Assembly: GCF_002101585.1 (NCBI RefSeq)
Contig: NZ_LQOT01000043.1
Location: forward strand, 1 to 64,000
Direction of reading: 5' to 3'
Origin: Mycolicibacter engbaekii
GTDB lineage: Bacteria; Actinomycetota; Actinomycetes; Mycobacteriales; Mycobacteriaceae
DNA: 64,000 nucleotides
A program made the translations under genes and the position numbers. The notes below the pieces were generated by a model. The model had not been told where the DNA came from. It saw only the letters and a program-made list of their open reading frames with translations, and ran no database searches. This document shows positions 39,431-48,444 of this stretch, piece by piece. How positions within the stretch are numbered: position 1 is the first letter of the stretch; each line of letters opens with the position of its first letter.

Positions 39431-40405
39431 ATGCGCGCGGTACAGATTTCCCAACTCGATGGGCCGGCTGCGGCCCAGGTGGTCGAGCTGGACGAACCGG
39501 CCGGTGAGGACCTGGTCGTCATCGACGTGCACGCGGCCGGGGTGGCGTTTCCCGACGTGTTGCAGTCCCGTGGGCTCTACCAGCACAAACCGGAGCTGCC
39601 GTTCGTGCCCGGTGGCGAGGCCGCCGGCGTGGTGCGCAGCGCCCCGGCCGGCGCGCATGTGCGCCCCGGCGACCGGGTGGCGGTGCTGACCATGCTCAAC
39701 GGCGGAATGGCGCAGGTGATCGCGGTGCCCGCCGCACAGGTGTTCGCGCTGCCGGACTCGGTGTCCTTGGAGGCCGGCGCCGGACTGCTGTTCAACGACC
39801 TGACGGTGCTGTTCGCGCTGACCACCCGCGGTCATCTGACTGAGGGCAGCACCGTGCTGGTGCACGGCGCCGCCGGTGGCATCGGCACCTCCGCGCTGCG
39901 GCTGGCCGGACCGCTCGGCGCCTCACGGGTGATCGCCGTCGTGTCCACCGAGGCCAAAGCCGAGGTGGCCCGGGCTGCCGGGGCCACGGACACCGTGCTC
40001 GCCGAGGGGTTCCGCGAGGCGGTCGCCGAGCTGACCAGGGGGCGCGGCGTGGACCTGGTGCTCGACCCTGTCGGCGGCGACCGGGTCACCGACTCGCTGC
40101 GGTCCCTGGCTCCCGCCGGCCGGTTGCTGGTGGTCGGTTTCACCGGCGGCGACATCCCGACGGTCAAGGTCAACCGGCTCCTGCTCAACAACATCGACGT
40201 GGTCGGGGTCGGCTGGGGTGCCTGGGTGACGTCCCATCCGGGCGAGCTGGAGCGACAGTGGGAGACCCTGAAGCTGCTGCTGGCATCGGGCCAGGTGGCG
40301 CCGCCGCAGCCCCACGTGTTCGGCCTCGATCAAGCAGCTGAGGCGTTGGCCGCTCTGGAGAATCGCACCGCGGCCGGCAAGGTCGTGCTGCGGATGCGCG
40401 ACTAG
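39431..40405 (+). CDS. fadB4: NADPH:quinone oxidoreductase-type enzyme FadB4
   Basis: A 324-residue zinc-free medium-chain reductase. FPDVLQSRGLYQHKPELPFVPGGEAAGVV, then the nucleotide fold VLVHGAAGGIGTSALRLA, and GFTGGDIPTVKVNRLLLNN (landmarks only) fit the quinone-reductase/FadB4 group. TAGGTT at 39392-39397 is a -10 box, and GGAGGG at 39418-39423 is the ribosome site. In M. tuberculosis fadB4 (Rv3141) follows fadE23 directly; here the nearest relative is 31 kb away, behind nuo. Stop codon overlaps the convergent gene by 4 bases. Confidence 0.78.
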   Translation: MRAVQISQLDGPAAAQVVELDEPAGEDLVVIDVHAAGVAFPDVLQSRGLYQHKPELPFVPGGEAAGVVRSAPAGAHVRPGDRVAVLTMLNGGMAQVIAVPAAQVFALPDSVSLEAGAGLLFNDLTVLFALTTRGHLTEGSTVLVHGAAGGIGTSALRLAGPLGASRVIAVVSTEAKAEVARAAGATDTVLAEGFREAVAELTRGRGVDLVLDPVGGDRVTDSLRSLAPAGRLLVVGFTGGDIPTVKVNRLLLNNIDVVGVGWGAWVTSHPGELERQWETLKLLLASGQVAPPQPHVFGLDQAAEALAALENRTAAGKVVLRMRD

Positions 40406-40908
40406 TTGTTCCTGGCGTCTTCACGCCGGCCGGGCGCGAAGTAGTCGAAGGCGGCCCGCATCTCGCCCACCGTCTTGTCGGTGCCCTGCAGCGAGAGCGT
40501 CACGTCGCCGAATGACGCCGCTCCCGGCCTGCTGCGGCCGCCGGCCGCGGCCGCGTCGTTGAGGTAGAGGCACGCCAGTTGCACCCGGCCGGCGTCCACG
40601 GTCCTGACCCGCTCGATCGCGCTCCAGGGGATCACCCGGTTGCCGTTGCGCCGCCGGTAGACACCGTCGGCGTCGATGCGGACCTCCACACCCGACTGCA
40701 CCAGCCGCGCCACGAGCACCGCCGCGCCGAGGCCGAAGAACACGATCGCGCACCACCCGACGATGCGCAGCGCCTGCGGCGACCAGCCCCGGATGGGGCC
40801 GACCGGACCGAATCCCCCGGCCAGGTGCACGCCGGCCAGGACGAGCGTGACGGCGATGGCGAGCAGCACGGCGATTTTGCGCCGGTCCAGGTGCGCTTCG
40901 AACGGCAT
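40402..40908 (-). CDS. Two-helix membrane protein with PH-like tail (STM3941-like)
   Basis: A 168-residue protein. Two hydrophobic helices at about 11-30 (AVLLAIAVTLVLAGVHLAGG) and 45-65 (IVGWCAIVFFGLGAAVLVAR) are followed by a soluble beta-rich domain: VEVRIDADGVYRRRNGNRVIPWSAIERV, shortened here, looks like the PH-like fold of STM3941-family proteins. ATG 40908 has GGGGAGG upstream. Divergent from the monooxygenase gene, with palindromic sites between. Function unknown. Confidence 0.6.
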   Translation of the reverse strand: MPFEAHLDRRKIAVLLAIAVTLVLAGVHLAGGFGPVGPIRGWSPQALRIVGWCAIVFFGLGAAVLVARLVQSGVEVRIDADGVYRRRNGNRVIPWSAIERVRTVDAGRVQLACLYLNDAAAAGGRSRPGAASFGDVTLSLQGTDKTVGEMRAAFDYFAPGRREDARNN

Positions 40909-40972
40909 GGTGACCTCCCCGGCGACGACTGTACGGGGGGTAGCGGGGCGCCGAAAGTCAGATCCGCACACT

Positions 40973-41026
40973 TCAGACAGTTCGTCTGCCAAGATGTCAG
41001 ACAGTCCATTCGCTAGACACAATGTC
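40973..41026 (+). promoter_or_regulatory. Palindromic and repeated operator elements before the monooxygenase
   Basis: CAGAC-AGTTC-GTCTG (40974-40988) is a perfect inverted repeat. TCAGACAGTTC (40973) is repeated as TCAGACAGTCC (40997), 24 bases apart. GACA-CAA-TGTC (41016-41026) is a third small palindrome. The group lies 37-90 bases before the monooxygenase ATG and in the divergent gap. The TetR encoded just after the monooxygenase is the likely binder. Confidence 0.5.
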
Positions 41027-41062
41027 CAGCTAAGCCCCCTGCGGCGGGAGGAGCGCGACACG

Positions 41063-42889
41063 ATGGCCTCGACGGCTGATCGCCTGGGACCCCAGCCGGC
41101 GCACTACGATCCCGAATGGGTCCGCGCCAAGTACGCGCTCGAACGCGACAAGCGGCTGCGACCCGACGCCGTGGACCAGTTCATCGAGGTCACCGCGGAT
41201 TTCTCCCACTACGCCGACGACCCGTGGACCGAGCGTGCCGAGCGGGCCCCGGTGCACGACCACGTCCAGGTGGCGATCATCGGCGCCGGCCTGGGCAGCC
41301 TGGTCGCGGCCGCGCGACTGCGGGAGTCGGGCATCGAGGACATCCGGTTGATCGACACCGCCGGCGACGTCGGCGGCACCTGGTACTGGAACCGCTACCC
41401 CGGTGTGCAGTGCGACGTCGAGTCCTACATCTATCTGCCACTGCTCGAAGAGCTGAACTACGTCCCCACCGAGCGCTACGCGCACGGCCCGGAGATCCGC
41501 GAGCACCTGCAGAACATCGCCCGGCACTATCGGCTCTACGACAACGCGCTGCTGGGCACCACGGTCACCGGCCTGCACTGGGACGAAGCCGCCACGCGAT
41601 GGCAGATCACCACCGATCGCGGCGACACCTTCACCGCCACCCTGGTCGCCGTATCGCCCGGCTCGCTGACCCGGCCGAAGCTTCCGGGTATCCCGGGCAT
41701 CAACGAATTCCGCGGTCACACCTTCCACACCAGCCGGTGGGACTTCGGCTACACCGGCGGCGACGAATCCGGCGGGCTTACCAAGCTCACCGACAAACGG
41801 GTCGGCGTCATCGGTACCGGGTCGACGGGACTGCAGTGCATCCCGCACCTTGGTGAGTGGGCGCAACAGCTCTACGTGTTCCAGCGCACCCCGAGCACGG
41901 TGTCGGTGCGCGGCAACCGCCCCACCGACCCCCAATGGGCGGCCAGCCTCAAGCCGGGCTGGCAACGCGAACGCATGGAGAACTTCACCCGCGTCACCTG
42001 CGGAGTGGAGATGGAACTCGACCTCACCGACGACGGCTGGACACACAAGGCACTCGAACTGAGCGAGGCCGCCGTAGTGCGCGAGACCCAGCGGCTGGGC
42101 CGTGAGATGACGGCCACCGAGATCGCCGACTTTCTGTTCCACGCCGATTACCTCGCGATGGAGCGGTTGCGCGCGCGGATCGACCAAACCGTGCGCGACC
42201 GCAAGACCGCCGAGGCGCTCAAACCCTGGTATCGGCTGAACTGCAAGCGCCCCGGTTACCACGACCAGTACCTCGACACCTTCAACCGGGACAACGTCAG
42301 GCTGGTCGACACCGACGGGCGCGGCGTCGAGCGCTTCACCGAGACCGCCGTCGTAGTCGACGGGGCCGAGTACGAGGTCGACGCACTGGTCTTCGCGACC
42401 GGCTTCGAGGTGGGCACCGAATTCACCCGACGGCTGGGCTTCGAGATCATCGGCCGCAACGACGTACGGCTCAGCGACGCCTGGGCCAAAGGCATGCGGA
42501 CCCTGCACGGCCTGCAGGCCCACGGCTTTCCCAATTGCTTCTTCCTCGGCTACACCCAGTCCGGGGTCTCGCCCAACTACACCCACACCGCCGAAGAACG
42601 CGCCCGCCACTTCGCCTACCTGGTCAGCACATTCGTACAGCGGGGCGCACGCACCATCGATGCCACCAAGGCCGCCGAGGACCAGTGGCTGGCCGCCATG
42701 GACGAAGCGTCGGAAAAGCCCAAGGCCTTCTACGCCGAGTGCACGCCGAGCTACCTGAGCTCCGAGGGCGATCGGGAGAATCCGCACGGCATGCTCTCGA
42801 CCAACTTCGGCGGCAAGCCCGTCGACTTCTTCGCGATGTTGCACGCCTGGCGCTGCTCGGGCCGGCTCGACGGGGTGATCCTGCAATGA
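41063..42889 (+). CDS. Flavin-containing Baeyer-Villiger monooxygenase
   Basis: A 608-residue type I Baeyer-Villiger monooxygenase, inserting oxygen next to a ketone with NADPH and FAD. The FAD motif is IIGAGLGSLVAAARL, the family fingerprint FRGHTFHTSRWDF (F-x-G-x3-H-x3-W), and the NADPH motif VIGTGSTGLQCIP. DVGGTWYWNRYPGVQCDVES is typical of cyclohexanone/phenylacetone monooxygenases. The N-terminus has about 65 residues before the first Rossmann fold. Strong GGGAGGAG ribosome site. The ATG of a TetR gene overlaps its stop, and a set of palindromes lies upstream, so it is inducible. Ketone unknown (steroid, cyclic or fatty). Confidence 0.9.
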   Translation: MASTADRLGPQPAHYDPEWVRAKYALERDKRLRPDAVDQFIEVTADFSHYADDPWTERAERAPVHDHVQVAIIGAGLGSLVAAARLRESGIEDIRLIDTAGDVGGTWYWNRYPGVQCDVESYIYLPLLEELNYVPTERYAHGPEIREHLQNIARHYRLYDNALLGTTVTGLHWDEAATRWQITTDRGDTFTATLVAVSPGSLTRPKLPGIPGINEFRGHTFHTSRWDFGYTGGDESGGLTKLTDKRVGVIGTGSTGLQCIPHLGEWAQQLYVFQRTPSTVSVRGNRPTDPQWAASLKPGWQRERMENFTRVTCGVEMELDLTDDGWTHKALELSEAAVVRETQRLGREMTATEIADFLFHADYLAMERLRARIDQTVRDRKTAEALKPWYRLNCKRPGYHDQYLDTFNRDNVRLVDTDGRGVERFTETAVVVDGAEYEVDALVFATGFEVGTEFTRRLGFEIIGRNDVRLSDAWAKGMRTLHGLQAHGFPNCFFLGYTQSGVSPNYTHTAEERARHFAYLVSTFVQRGARTIDATKAAEDQWLAAMDEASEKPKAFYAECTPSYLSSEGDRENPHGMLSTNFGGKPVDFFAMLHAWRCSGRLDGVILQ

Positions 42890-43500
42890 CCGGGCCGGCG
42901 CCGGCCGCCGGAACCGCCCCGGCCGCTGCGAAATTGACGATGCGCGACCGGCAGCGCATCATGACCCGCGACCACATCATGGCCGCCGCACTGGAGGCCT
43001 TCGCCGAGCGCGGCTACGTCGCGGTCACCATCGACGACATCGTGCGCCGTGCCGGCATCGGCCGGGCGACGTTCTATCTCCATTTCGACTCCAAAGCCGC
43101 GGTGCTGCGCGAGCTGCGCAGCACCGCGATGACCGTCTGGGCCCAGCAGGACGCCCCGCGCGGTGGCGCGTCCGGCCGGCCGTCGATCAGGGCGTTCTTC
43201 GAGAAGCTGGTCGACTTCTACACCCGGACGCCGCAGCTCTACATGGCCCTGCATCAGGCGCGGGCGGCCGACCCGGAATTCGCCGCGGCGCATCGAGAGA
43301 CGATGGAGGCCAACGTCGTCGAGTGGACCGAGGCCGGCGTCATGCCCGGCGCCACCGAGGCCAAGCTGCGGCTGGCCATCGCCATGATGTACACCATGGT
43401 CGATTCGTTCATGCATCTGTGGCTGGTCGACGGCTGGCCGCTGGAGCGCGAAGCCGCCATCGACGCGATGACCGACGCCCTGCACGCCACAATGCGCTGA
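42886..43500 (+). CDS. TetR-family regulator coupled to the monooxygenase
   Basis: A 204-residue regulator with HTH at about residues 25-70 (HIMAAALEAFAERGYVAVTI, DDIVRRAGIGRATFYLHFDS). The remainder is a helical ligand domain (RAFFEKLVDFYTRTPQLYMAL). ATGA overlap with the monooxygenase gene. It probably binds the repeats at 40973-41026 and senses the ketone or its product. Confidence 0.85.
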   Translation: MTGPAPAAGTAPAAAKLTMRDRQRIMTRDHIMAAALEAFAERGYVAVTIDDIVRRAGIGRATFYLHFDSKAAVLRELRSTAMTVWAQQDAPRGGASGRPSIRAFFEKLVDFYTRTPQLYMALHQARAADPEFAAAHRETMEANVVEWTEAGVMPGATEAKLRLAIAMMYTMVDSFMHLWLVDGWPLEREAAIDAMTDALHATMR

Positions 43501-43588
43501 AACACCGGCCCGAGCCATTGCGGCATCTATCGTGGCACAACGCGCCACTAGACCGCTGCGCGCGCAGTTCAGACGAGAGGTTGGCGCG

Positions 43589-44980
43589 ATGACCGCACCG
43601 GCACGGCGGCACAGCGTCATGCAGTCGCTCACCGGGCTCAGTGTCCGCTATGTGGAGCGCCTCATGCCCGACCCGTATCTGTTCGCGGTGATACTTACGC
43701 TCATCGTCGCGGGACTGGTCGCGACGCTGGTCGATGGCGCCTCGGGCAGCGGCATGCTGCAGGCCTGGTACGCGGGCGTGTGGGGACCGGACAACATCTT
43801 CACCTTCGCCTTCCAGATGGTGCTGATCCTGGTGACGGGCTACACGCTGGCCGAAGCGCCCGTGCTGAAGCGGGCCATCGCGAGCATCGCGGAAAAGCCA
43901 CGCACCCAAACCCAGGCGGCCTTGCTCTGCTTTGCGGTCAGCGCCGTTCTGTCCCTGCTGAACTGGGGCCTGGGCCTGGTCTCCGGCGCGCTGATCGCCC
44001 GCCAGGTCGCACGCCGCTTCCCCGATTCGCATTTCGGCTACCTGGTCGCCGCGGCGTTCACCGGGTTCATCGTCTGGACCCAAGGCCTGTCCTCATCGAT
44101 CGCGCTGGCCAACACCGATCCCGGCAGCCCCATCAACGTGATCCACAAGATCGCCGGATTCACCGTGCCGTTGAGCCAGACCATCTTCCAGCCGTACAGC
44201 TGGCTGTCGGCGATCGTGGTACTGGCCGTGCTCGCGGTCGCGCTATGGCGCATGGAGCCCTCCGAAAGCCTTGCTCCCGACCCCGCGGTGTTCGACGACC
44301 AGGGTGCCGTCGACAGTGCGGGCAACCGGACGTTCGCCGAATGGCTGGAGAACCTGTGGGTGCTCAACGTCGTGCTCTTCGCCGCGGGCATCACCTATTT
44401 CGCCGCCAGCGGCTTTGTGCTCAATGTCTCCTCGATGATCATGCTGTTCACCGTCACCAGCGCCCTACTGCACCGCACTCCGATCCGATTCATCCGGGCG
44501 TTCACCGGTGCGGCGAAGGTCTCCGGGCCCCTCCTGCTGCAATATCCGCTGTACGGCGGTCTGGTCGGGCTGTTGGCCTATCAGGGCGCCGAGGGCGCCA
44601 AGCCACTGCAGACCCTGCTGGCCCAAACCCTGGTGAACGGCGCGAGCGTGTACACGTTGCCGTTTCTCACCTTCGTCGGGTCGGTGATCATCAGCCTGTT
44701 CGTGCCGTCCGGTGGCGGCCACTGGGCGGTGCAGGGGCCGATCGCCGTCGACTCCGCGCTGGCGATCGGCCAGCACTCCCCCGGTTATCTGGGGCTGGTC
44801 TCCATGGCCGTCGCCGTTGGCGAGGGCGTGACGAACATGATCCAGCCGTTCTGGCTGCTGCCGTTGCTGGCGATCGCCAAGCTGCATGTCCGCCAGGTCA
44901 TGGGTTTCACCCTGGTGGCGTTCTTCATCGGTTTCACCGTGTTGGGAGCGATGACGCTGATTGCCCCGTTGGTGATCTGA
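43589..44980 (+). CDS. Short-chain fatty acid transporter (AtoE family)
   Basis: A 463-residue, about 12-helix carrier of the AtoE family of short-chain fatty acid permeases. MPDPYLFAVILTLIVAGLV, LNWGLGLVSGALIARQVAR, TGFIVWTQGLSSSIAL, FVPSGGGHWAVQGPI and EGVTNMIQPFWLLPLLAIAKL are the family landmarks. ATG 43589 has GAGAGG 8 bases before it; an earlier ATG at 43532 lacks one. Placed after the monooxygenase/TetR pair, it may import the acid used by that pathway. Its stop is 4 bases from the convergent permease gene. Confidence 0.87.
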   Translation: MTAPARRHSVMQSLTGLSVRYVERLMPDPYLFAVILTLIVAGLVATLVDGASGSGMLQAWYAGVWGPDNIFTFAFQMVLILVTGYTLAEAPVLKRAIASIAEKPRTQTQAALLCFAVSAVLSLLNWGLGLVSGALIARQVARRFPDSHFGYLVAAAFTGFIVWTQGLSSSIALANTDPGSPINVIHKIAGFTVPLSQTIFQPYSWLSAIVVLAVLAVALWRMEPSESLAPDPAVFDDQGAVDSAGNRTFAEWLENLWVLNVVLFAAGITYFAASGFVLNVSSMIMLFTVTSALLHRTPIRFIRAFTGAAKVSGPLLLQYPLYGGLVGLLAYQGAEGAKPLQTLLAQTLVNGASVYTLPFLTFVGSVIISLFVPSGGGHWAVQGPIAVDSALAIGQHSPGYLGLVSMAVAVGEGVTNMIQPFWLLPLLAIAKLHVRQVMGFTLVAFFIGFTVLGAMTLIAPLVI

Positions 44981-44984
44981 CGCT

Positions 44985-46271
44985 TCAACGGCGCCTTGCC
45001 GCCGCGGCATACCGGCGCACGCCGTAGACGGCGATCCCGACGGCGAAGACCGCCAGCCCGGCCAGAACCGAGACCCGCGGCATGGCGCACGCGACGATGA
45101 GGCACCCGGCCAGCCCGACGAGCGGAATCAGCCGCGGCGGACGGCCTTCGCGGGCCGACAAGGTCAAGGCGGAAGCGTTCGCCAGCGCGTAGTAGACCAG
45201 AACCGCGAACGACGAGAACCCGATCGCTTCCCGAAGATCGGCGGTGGCGGCCACCACCGCGACCACAACCCCCACCGCCAGCTCGGCGTGATGGGGTACC
45301 CCGAACCGCGGATGCACCGCCGCCAGCCCAGTCGGCAGATACCGGTCCCGGGCCATTGCCAGCGTGGTCCGCGACACCCCCAAGATCAGCGCGAGCAGTG
45401 ATCCCGTCGCCGCAACCACCGCCGCCACGCGTACCGCCGGAGCCAGCCACGGCGCCCCGGCGTCGACGACGATCTGCCCCAGCGGCGCCGGTGATTCGGC
45501 AAGGCGCTGCGGGCCAAGGACATTCAACGCAGCTACCGCTGTCAGCGCGTAGAACACCAGGGCCACCCCCAGAGCGATCGGGATAGCGCGGGGAATGGTG
45601 CGGGCCGGATCGCGAACCTCCTCACCCAGCGTGGCGATGCGCGCATAGCCGGCGAACGCGAAGAACAGCAGCCCCGCCGCCTGCAGCACCCCGCCCAGGC
45701 GGGCCGAGGGCACCGGTGTGACCGGGAGCGAAGCGGGAGTACCGACGAACGCGGTCACGATCACCGCGGCCAGCACGGCCAGCACCACGGCCACGATCGC
45801 CCGGGTCAGCCACGCCGATTTCTGCACACCGGCCAGGTTCACCGCGGTCAGCGCGACCACCGTGGCCGCCGCGACCGCATGCGGATGCGCCGGCCACGCA
45901 TAAACCCCCACCGTCAGCGCCATCGCCGCACACGAGGCCGTCTTGCCGACCACGAAACCCCAGCCGGCCAGGTATCCCCAGAAGGGGCCCAGCCGCTCCC
46001 GGCCGTACACGTAGGTGCCCCCGGAGGCCGGGTACAGCGCCGCCAGCCGGGCCGACGAGGTCGCATTGCAGTAGGCGATCACCGCCGCGATGGCCAATCC
46101 GAACAGCAGCGCCCCGCCCGCCGCCTGAGCGGCCGGCGCCATCGCCACAAAGATTCCCGCCCCCACCATGGAGCCCAGGCCGATCAGCACCGCGTCGAAG
46201 ACACCCAGCTGGCGCCGCAATGGCGCATGCGGCGCCCCGCCTGGCACCGGCATCTGCGGCTCGTCCGGCAT
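44985..46271 (-). CDS. APC-family amino acid permease
   Basis: A 428-residue permease with about 12 helices. FDAVLIGLGSMVGAGIFVAM is the helix-1 substrate-binding motif (G-S-M-V-G-A-G) of the amino acid/polyamine family. YPASGGTYVYGRERLG and FFAFAGYARIATLGEEVRDPARTIPRA are also characteristic. ATG 46271 follows GGGGGA; an in-frame ATG at 46298 has no ribosome site. Divergent from the 2OG oxygenase gene, sharing a 163-bp intergenic region with a palindrome. Substrate unknown. Confidence 0.86.
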   Translation of the reverse strand: MPDEPQMPVPGGAPHAPLRRQLGVFDAVLIGLGSMVGAGIFVAMAPAAQAAGGALLFGLAIAAVIAYCNATSSARLAALYPASGGTYVYGRERLGPFWGYLAGWGFVVGKTASCAAMALTVGVYAWPAHPHAVAAATVVALTAVNLAGVQKSAWLTRAIVAVVLAVLAAVIVTAFVGTPASLPVTPVPSARLGGVLQAAGLLFFAFAGYARIATLGEEVRDPARTIPRAIPIALGVALVFYALTAVAALNVLGPQRLAESPAPLGQIVVDAGAPWLAPAVRVAAVVAATGSLLALILGVSRTTLAMARDRYLPTGLAAVHPRFGVPHHAELAVGVVVAVVAATADLREAIGFSSFAVLVYYALANASALTLSAREGRPPRLIPLVGLAGCLIVACAMPRVSVLAGLAVFAVGIAVYGVRRYAAAARRR

Positions 46272-46366
46272 TGAAGATCCCCCACGTCGACCGCTCATCG
46301 ATTTGGTCTGTTCACGATAGGCGGCGAGCGCTGGTGGGTCCTCGACGCCGAGGCTGTGTGGCAGTT

Positions 46367-46382
46367 CTTCACACCTGTGAAG
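46367..46382 (+). promoter_or_regulatory. 16-bp palindrome in the divergent permease/oxygenase region
   Basis: CTTCACA-CC-TGTGAAG is a perfect palindrome. TTGACG (46389-46394), a -35-like hexamer for the oxygenase gene, begins 6 bases after it. Position and symmetry fit a regulator site for either or both divergent genes. Confidence 0.5.
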
Positions 46383-46434
46383 GACTCGTTGACGCGGTTT
46401 GGCGTGACGTTCGCGATGGTGCAGTGTCGATGAC

Positions 46435-47427
46435 ATGTTGCCCGTGCTCGACCTGTCTGACACTGAGACCGACCCGGAGCGTTTCCGCGTTGCGTTGCGG
46501 GAGGCGGCACACACGTTCGGTTTCTTCTACCTGACCGGACACGGTGTCCCGGCCGCTCAGATCACGAACACCCTGGCCTTGGCCAGGACGTTCTTCGCCC
46601 TGCCGGTACCCGAGAAGAACCGAATCAGTCAGTTGCAAAGTCCGCAGTTCCGCGGCTACTCACGGCTGGGCGGTGAGCTGACGAACGGCCTGGTCGACTG
46701 GCGCGAGCAGATCGACATCGGTCCAGAGCGACCCGTGGTGCCCGAGGCGCAGGGCTACTGGCGCTTGCAGGGCACCAACCTGTGGCCCGATCAACCGGCC
46801 GGGTTCCGGGAGGCGTTCGAGCAGTGGGACCGCCAGCTGTCGGCGGTCGGCTTGCGGCTGCTCAGGCAGTGGGCTGTGTCGCTGGGGGCAACCGAAGACC
46901 TGTTCGACGCCGCGTTCGTTCTGCCGGCGACCCTGATCAAGGTCGTGCGCTACCCCGGCCGCGCCGACGGCGAACAGGGAGTTGGCGCGCACAAGGATTC
47001 GGGGGTGCTGACGCTGCTGCTGGTAGAGCCTGAATCCGACGGATTGCAGGTGGAGCTCACCACCGGTGAATGGGTCGACGTACCGCCACTCCCGGGTGCC
47101 TTCATCGTCAACATCGGCGAACTTCTCGAGGTCGCCACCGGTGGTTATCTGCGGGCCACCCAGCACCGGGTGCTGTCACCAAAGCCCGGCACCGACCGGG
47201 TGTCCATCCCGTACTTCCTCAACCCTGCCCTGGACGCCACGATCCCCGTGATCACCTTGCCGCCGGAACTGGCCAGACTGGCCCGCGGTGTCGAGGCCGA
47301 TCCTGACAATCCCATCTTCAATACCTACGGCGAGAATGCCTGGAAGTCCCGCACCCGAGCGCATCCCGACGTCGCCGAACTTCATCACGGAATCACCCCG
47401 CCGCTCTCCGGCGCTTCGAGCTACTGA
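46435..47427 (+). CDS. 2-oxoglutarate/Fe(II) oxygenase of the isopenicillin N synthase family
   Basis: A 330-residue double-stranded beta-helix oxygenase. The N-terminal domain shows PVLDLSDTE and AAHTFGFFYLTGHGVP. The iron ligands are His186 and Asp188 (GAHKDSG) and His244 (TQHRVLSP). Arg255 and Ser257 (DRVSIPYF) would hold 2-oxoglutarate. Such enzymes hydroxylate or desaturate small molecules; in some actinobacteria relatives act on plant-type or amino acid compounds. First gene of a + strand cluster with LysR, a flavin monooxygenase, a MetE-like protein and a TPR protein. Confidence 0.87.
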   Translation: MLPVLDLSDTETDPERFRVALREAAHTFGFFYLTGHGVPAAQITNTLALARTFFALPVPEKNRISQLQSPQFRGYSRLGGELTNGLVDWREQIDIGPERPVVPEAQGYWRLQGTNLWPDQPAGFREAFEQWDRQLSAVGLRLLRQWAVSLGATEDLFDAAFVLPATLIKVVRYPGRADGEQGVGAHKDSGVLTLLLVEPESDGLQVELTTGEWVDVPPLPGAFIVNIGELLEVATGGYLRATQHRVLSPKPGTDRVSIPYFLNPALDATIPVITLPPELARLARGVEADPDNPIFNTYGENAWKSRTRAHPDVAELHHGITPPLSGASSY

Positions 47428-47477
47428 GCATTGGCGTCGCCGTGATCGCAAACCTATCGACGACGAGACTCCTGCCC

Positions 47478-47483
47478 TAGCCT
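47478..47483 (+). promoter_or_regulatory. Putative -10 box of the lysR-type gene (leaderless)
   Basis: TAGCCT lies exactly 7 bases (TCCCGGG) before the ATG at 47491, so the regulator transcript is probably leaderless. The gap to the oxygenase stop is only 63 bases. Confidence 0.45.
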
Positions 47484-47490
47484 TCCCGGG

Positions 47491-48444
47491 ATGTTCGACG
47501 TGCGCAGGCTGGTGGTGCTGCAGGAAATCGCGCGTGCCGGATCGTTGAGCGCGGCAGCCGTCGCGCTGAATTACACCACTTCGGCGGTGTCGCAGCAGGT
47601 CACTGCTCTGGAACGCGATGTGTGCTGCTCACTGCTGGTGCGCGGCCCCTCGGGTGCGCGCCTGACACTGGCGGGACGCAAGCTGCTCGAGCATGCTCCG
47701 GCGATCATGGGTGCGGTTGCCGCCGCCGAACGCGACCTCGCATCGATCACCGCTGCGAGACCCGGTGTGGTGCGCATTGCGTCGTTCGCCAGCGCCGCCG
47801 CGGTAATCCTTCCGCCCGCGATCGCCCAGGTCCGCCGCGCGCTGCCCGGGGTGGGGGTGGAGTTGGTGGCCGTAGACCCCGACGACGGAGTCGAAATGTT
47901 GCGCAGCGGAGACGCCGACGCCGCAATGGTCACCGAAGTCCCGGGCGAGCGACCCGAATTTCCGGGCATCAGCACCATGGGGGTGTACAACGACGAGTTC
48001 TTCGTTGTTCTGCCACTCGGACACCGCCTCGCGGGGCGGGCCGAAGTAGCGCTGGCAGAACTCGCCCGCGACAACTGGGTGGTGAGCACCCAGACGGGTC
48101 AGTGTCCAGACACCCGCGTTTTCCGGAGTGCTTGCCAGCGTGCTGGATTCGAGCCGACGGTCAGTTACCGCGCGGAAGAATACGCAACCGTGCAAGGCCT
48201 CGTCGCTGCTGGGCTCGGCGTATCCCTGGTACCGTCGCTGGCCGCGTTGGGGTCGCGCCCCGACGTCGCCGTGCGAAGGGTTTCTGGACATCGTCCCGCG
48301 CGCACGGTCGCCATCGCCACCACCTCTCCCCCGGCGCCGGCCAGCGTTCTGGCGGCCGTGATCGGTTTCATCGCCGCTGCCGGGGCGGCAACCGCGGAAA
48401 GCGCCGTGTGCAGTGTTGCTGCACACGCTTCCAGCGTCGCTTGA
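47491..48444 (+). CDS. LysR-family transcriptional regulator
   Basis: A 317-residue LysR regulator. The winged HTH is at residues 3-60: MFDVRRLVVLQEIARAGSLS and AAAVALNYTTSAVSQQVTAL. The effector domain begins near residue 90 (RPGVVRIASFASAAAVILPP) and includes GISTMGVYNDEFFVVLPLGH. It lies inside a co-directional cluster instead of being divergent. A palindrome TTGAAC-N5-GTTCAA starts at its own stop codon, upstream of the monooxygenase gene, and is a plausible binding site. Ligand unknown. Confidence 0.88.
   Translation: MFDVRRLVVLQEIARAGSLSAAAVALNYTTSAVSQQVTALERDVCCSLLVRGPSGARLTLAGRKLLEHAPAIMGAVAAAERDLASITAARPGVVRIASFASAAAVILPPAIAQVRRALPGVGVELVAVDPDDGVEMLRSGDADAAMVTEVPGERPEFPGISTMGVYNDEFFVVLPLGHRLAGRAEVALAELARDNWVVSTQTGQCPDTRVFRSACQRAGFEPTVSYRAEEYATVQGLVAAGLGVSLVPSLAALGSRPDVAVRRVSGHRPARTVAIATTSPPAPASVLAAVIGFIAAAGAATAESAVCSVAAHASSVA

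Noticed and set aside
40402..41061. 219-codon version of the two-helix protein
   Set aside because: The added N-terminus crosses the palindromic operator region; ATG 40908 has a good ribosome site.
44985..46514. 509-codon version of the permease
   Set aside because: Extra residues run into the divergent oxygenase gene; ATG 46271 has GGGGGA.
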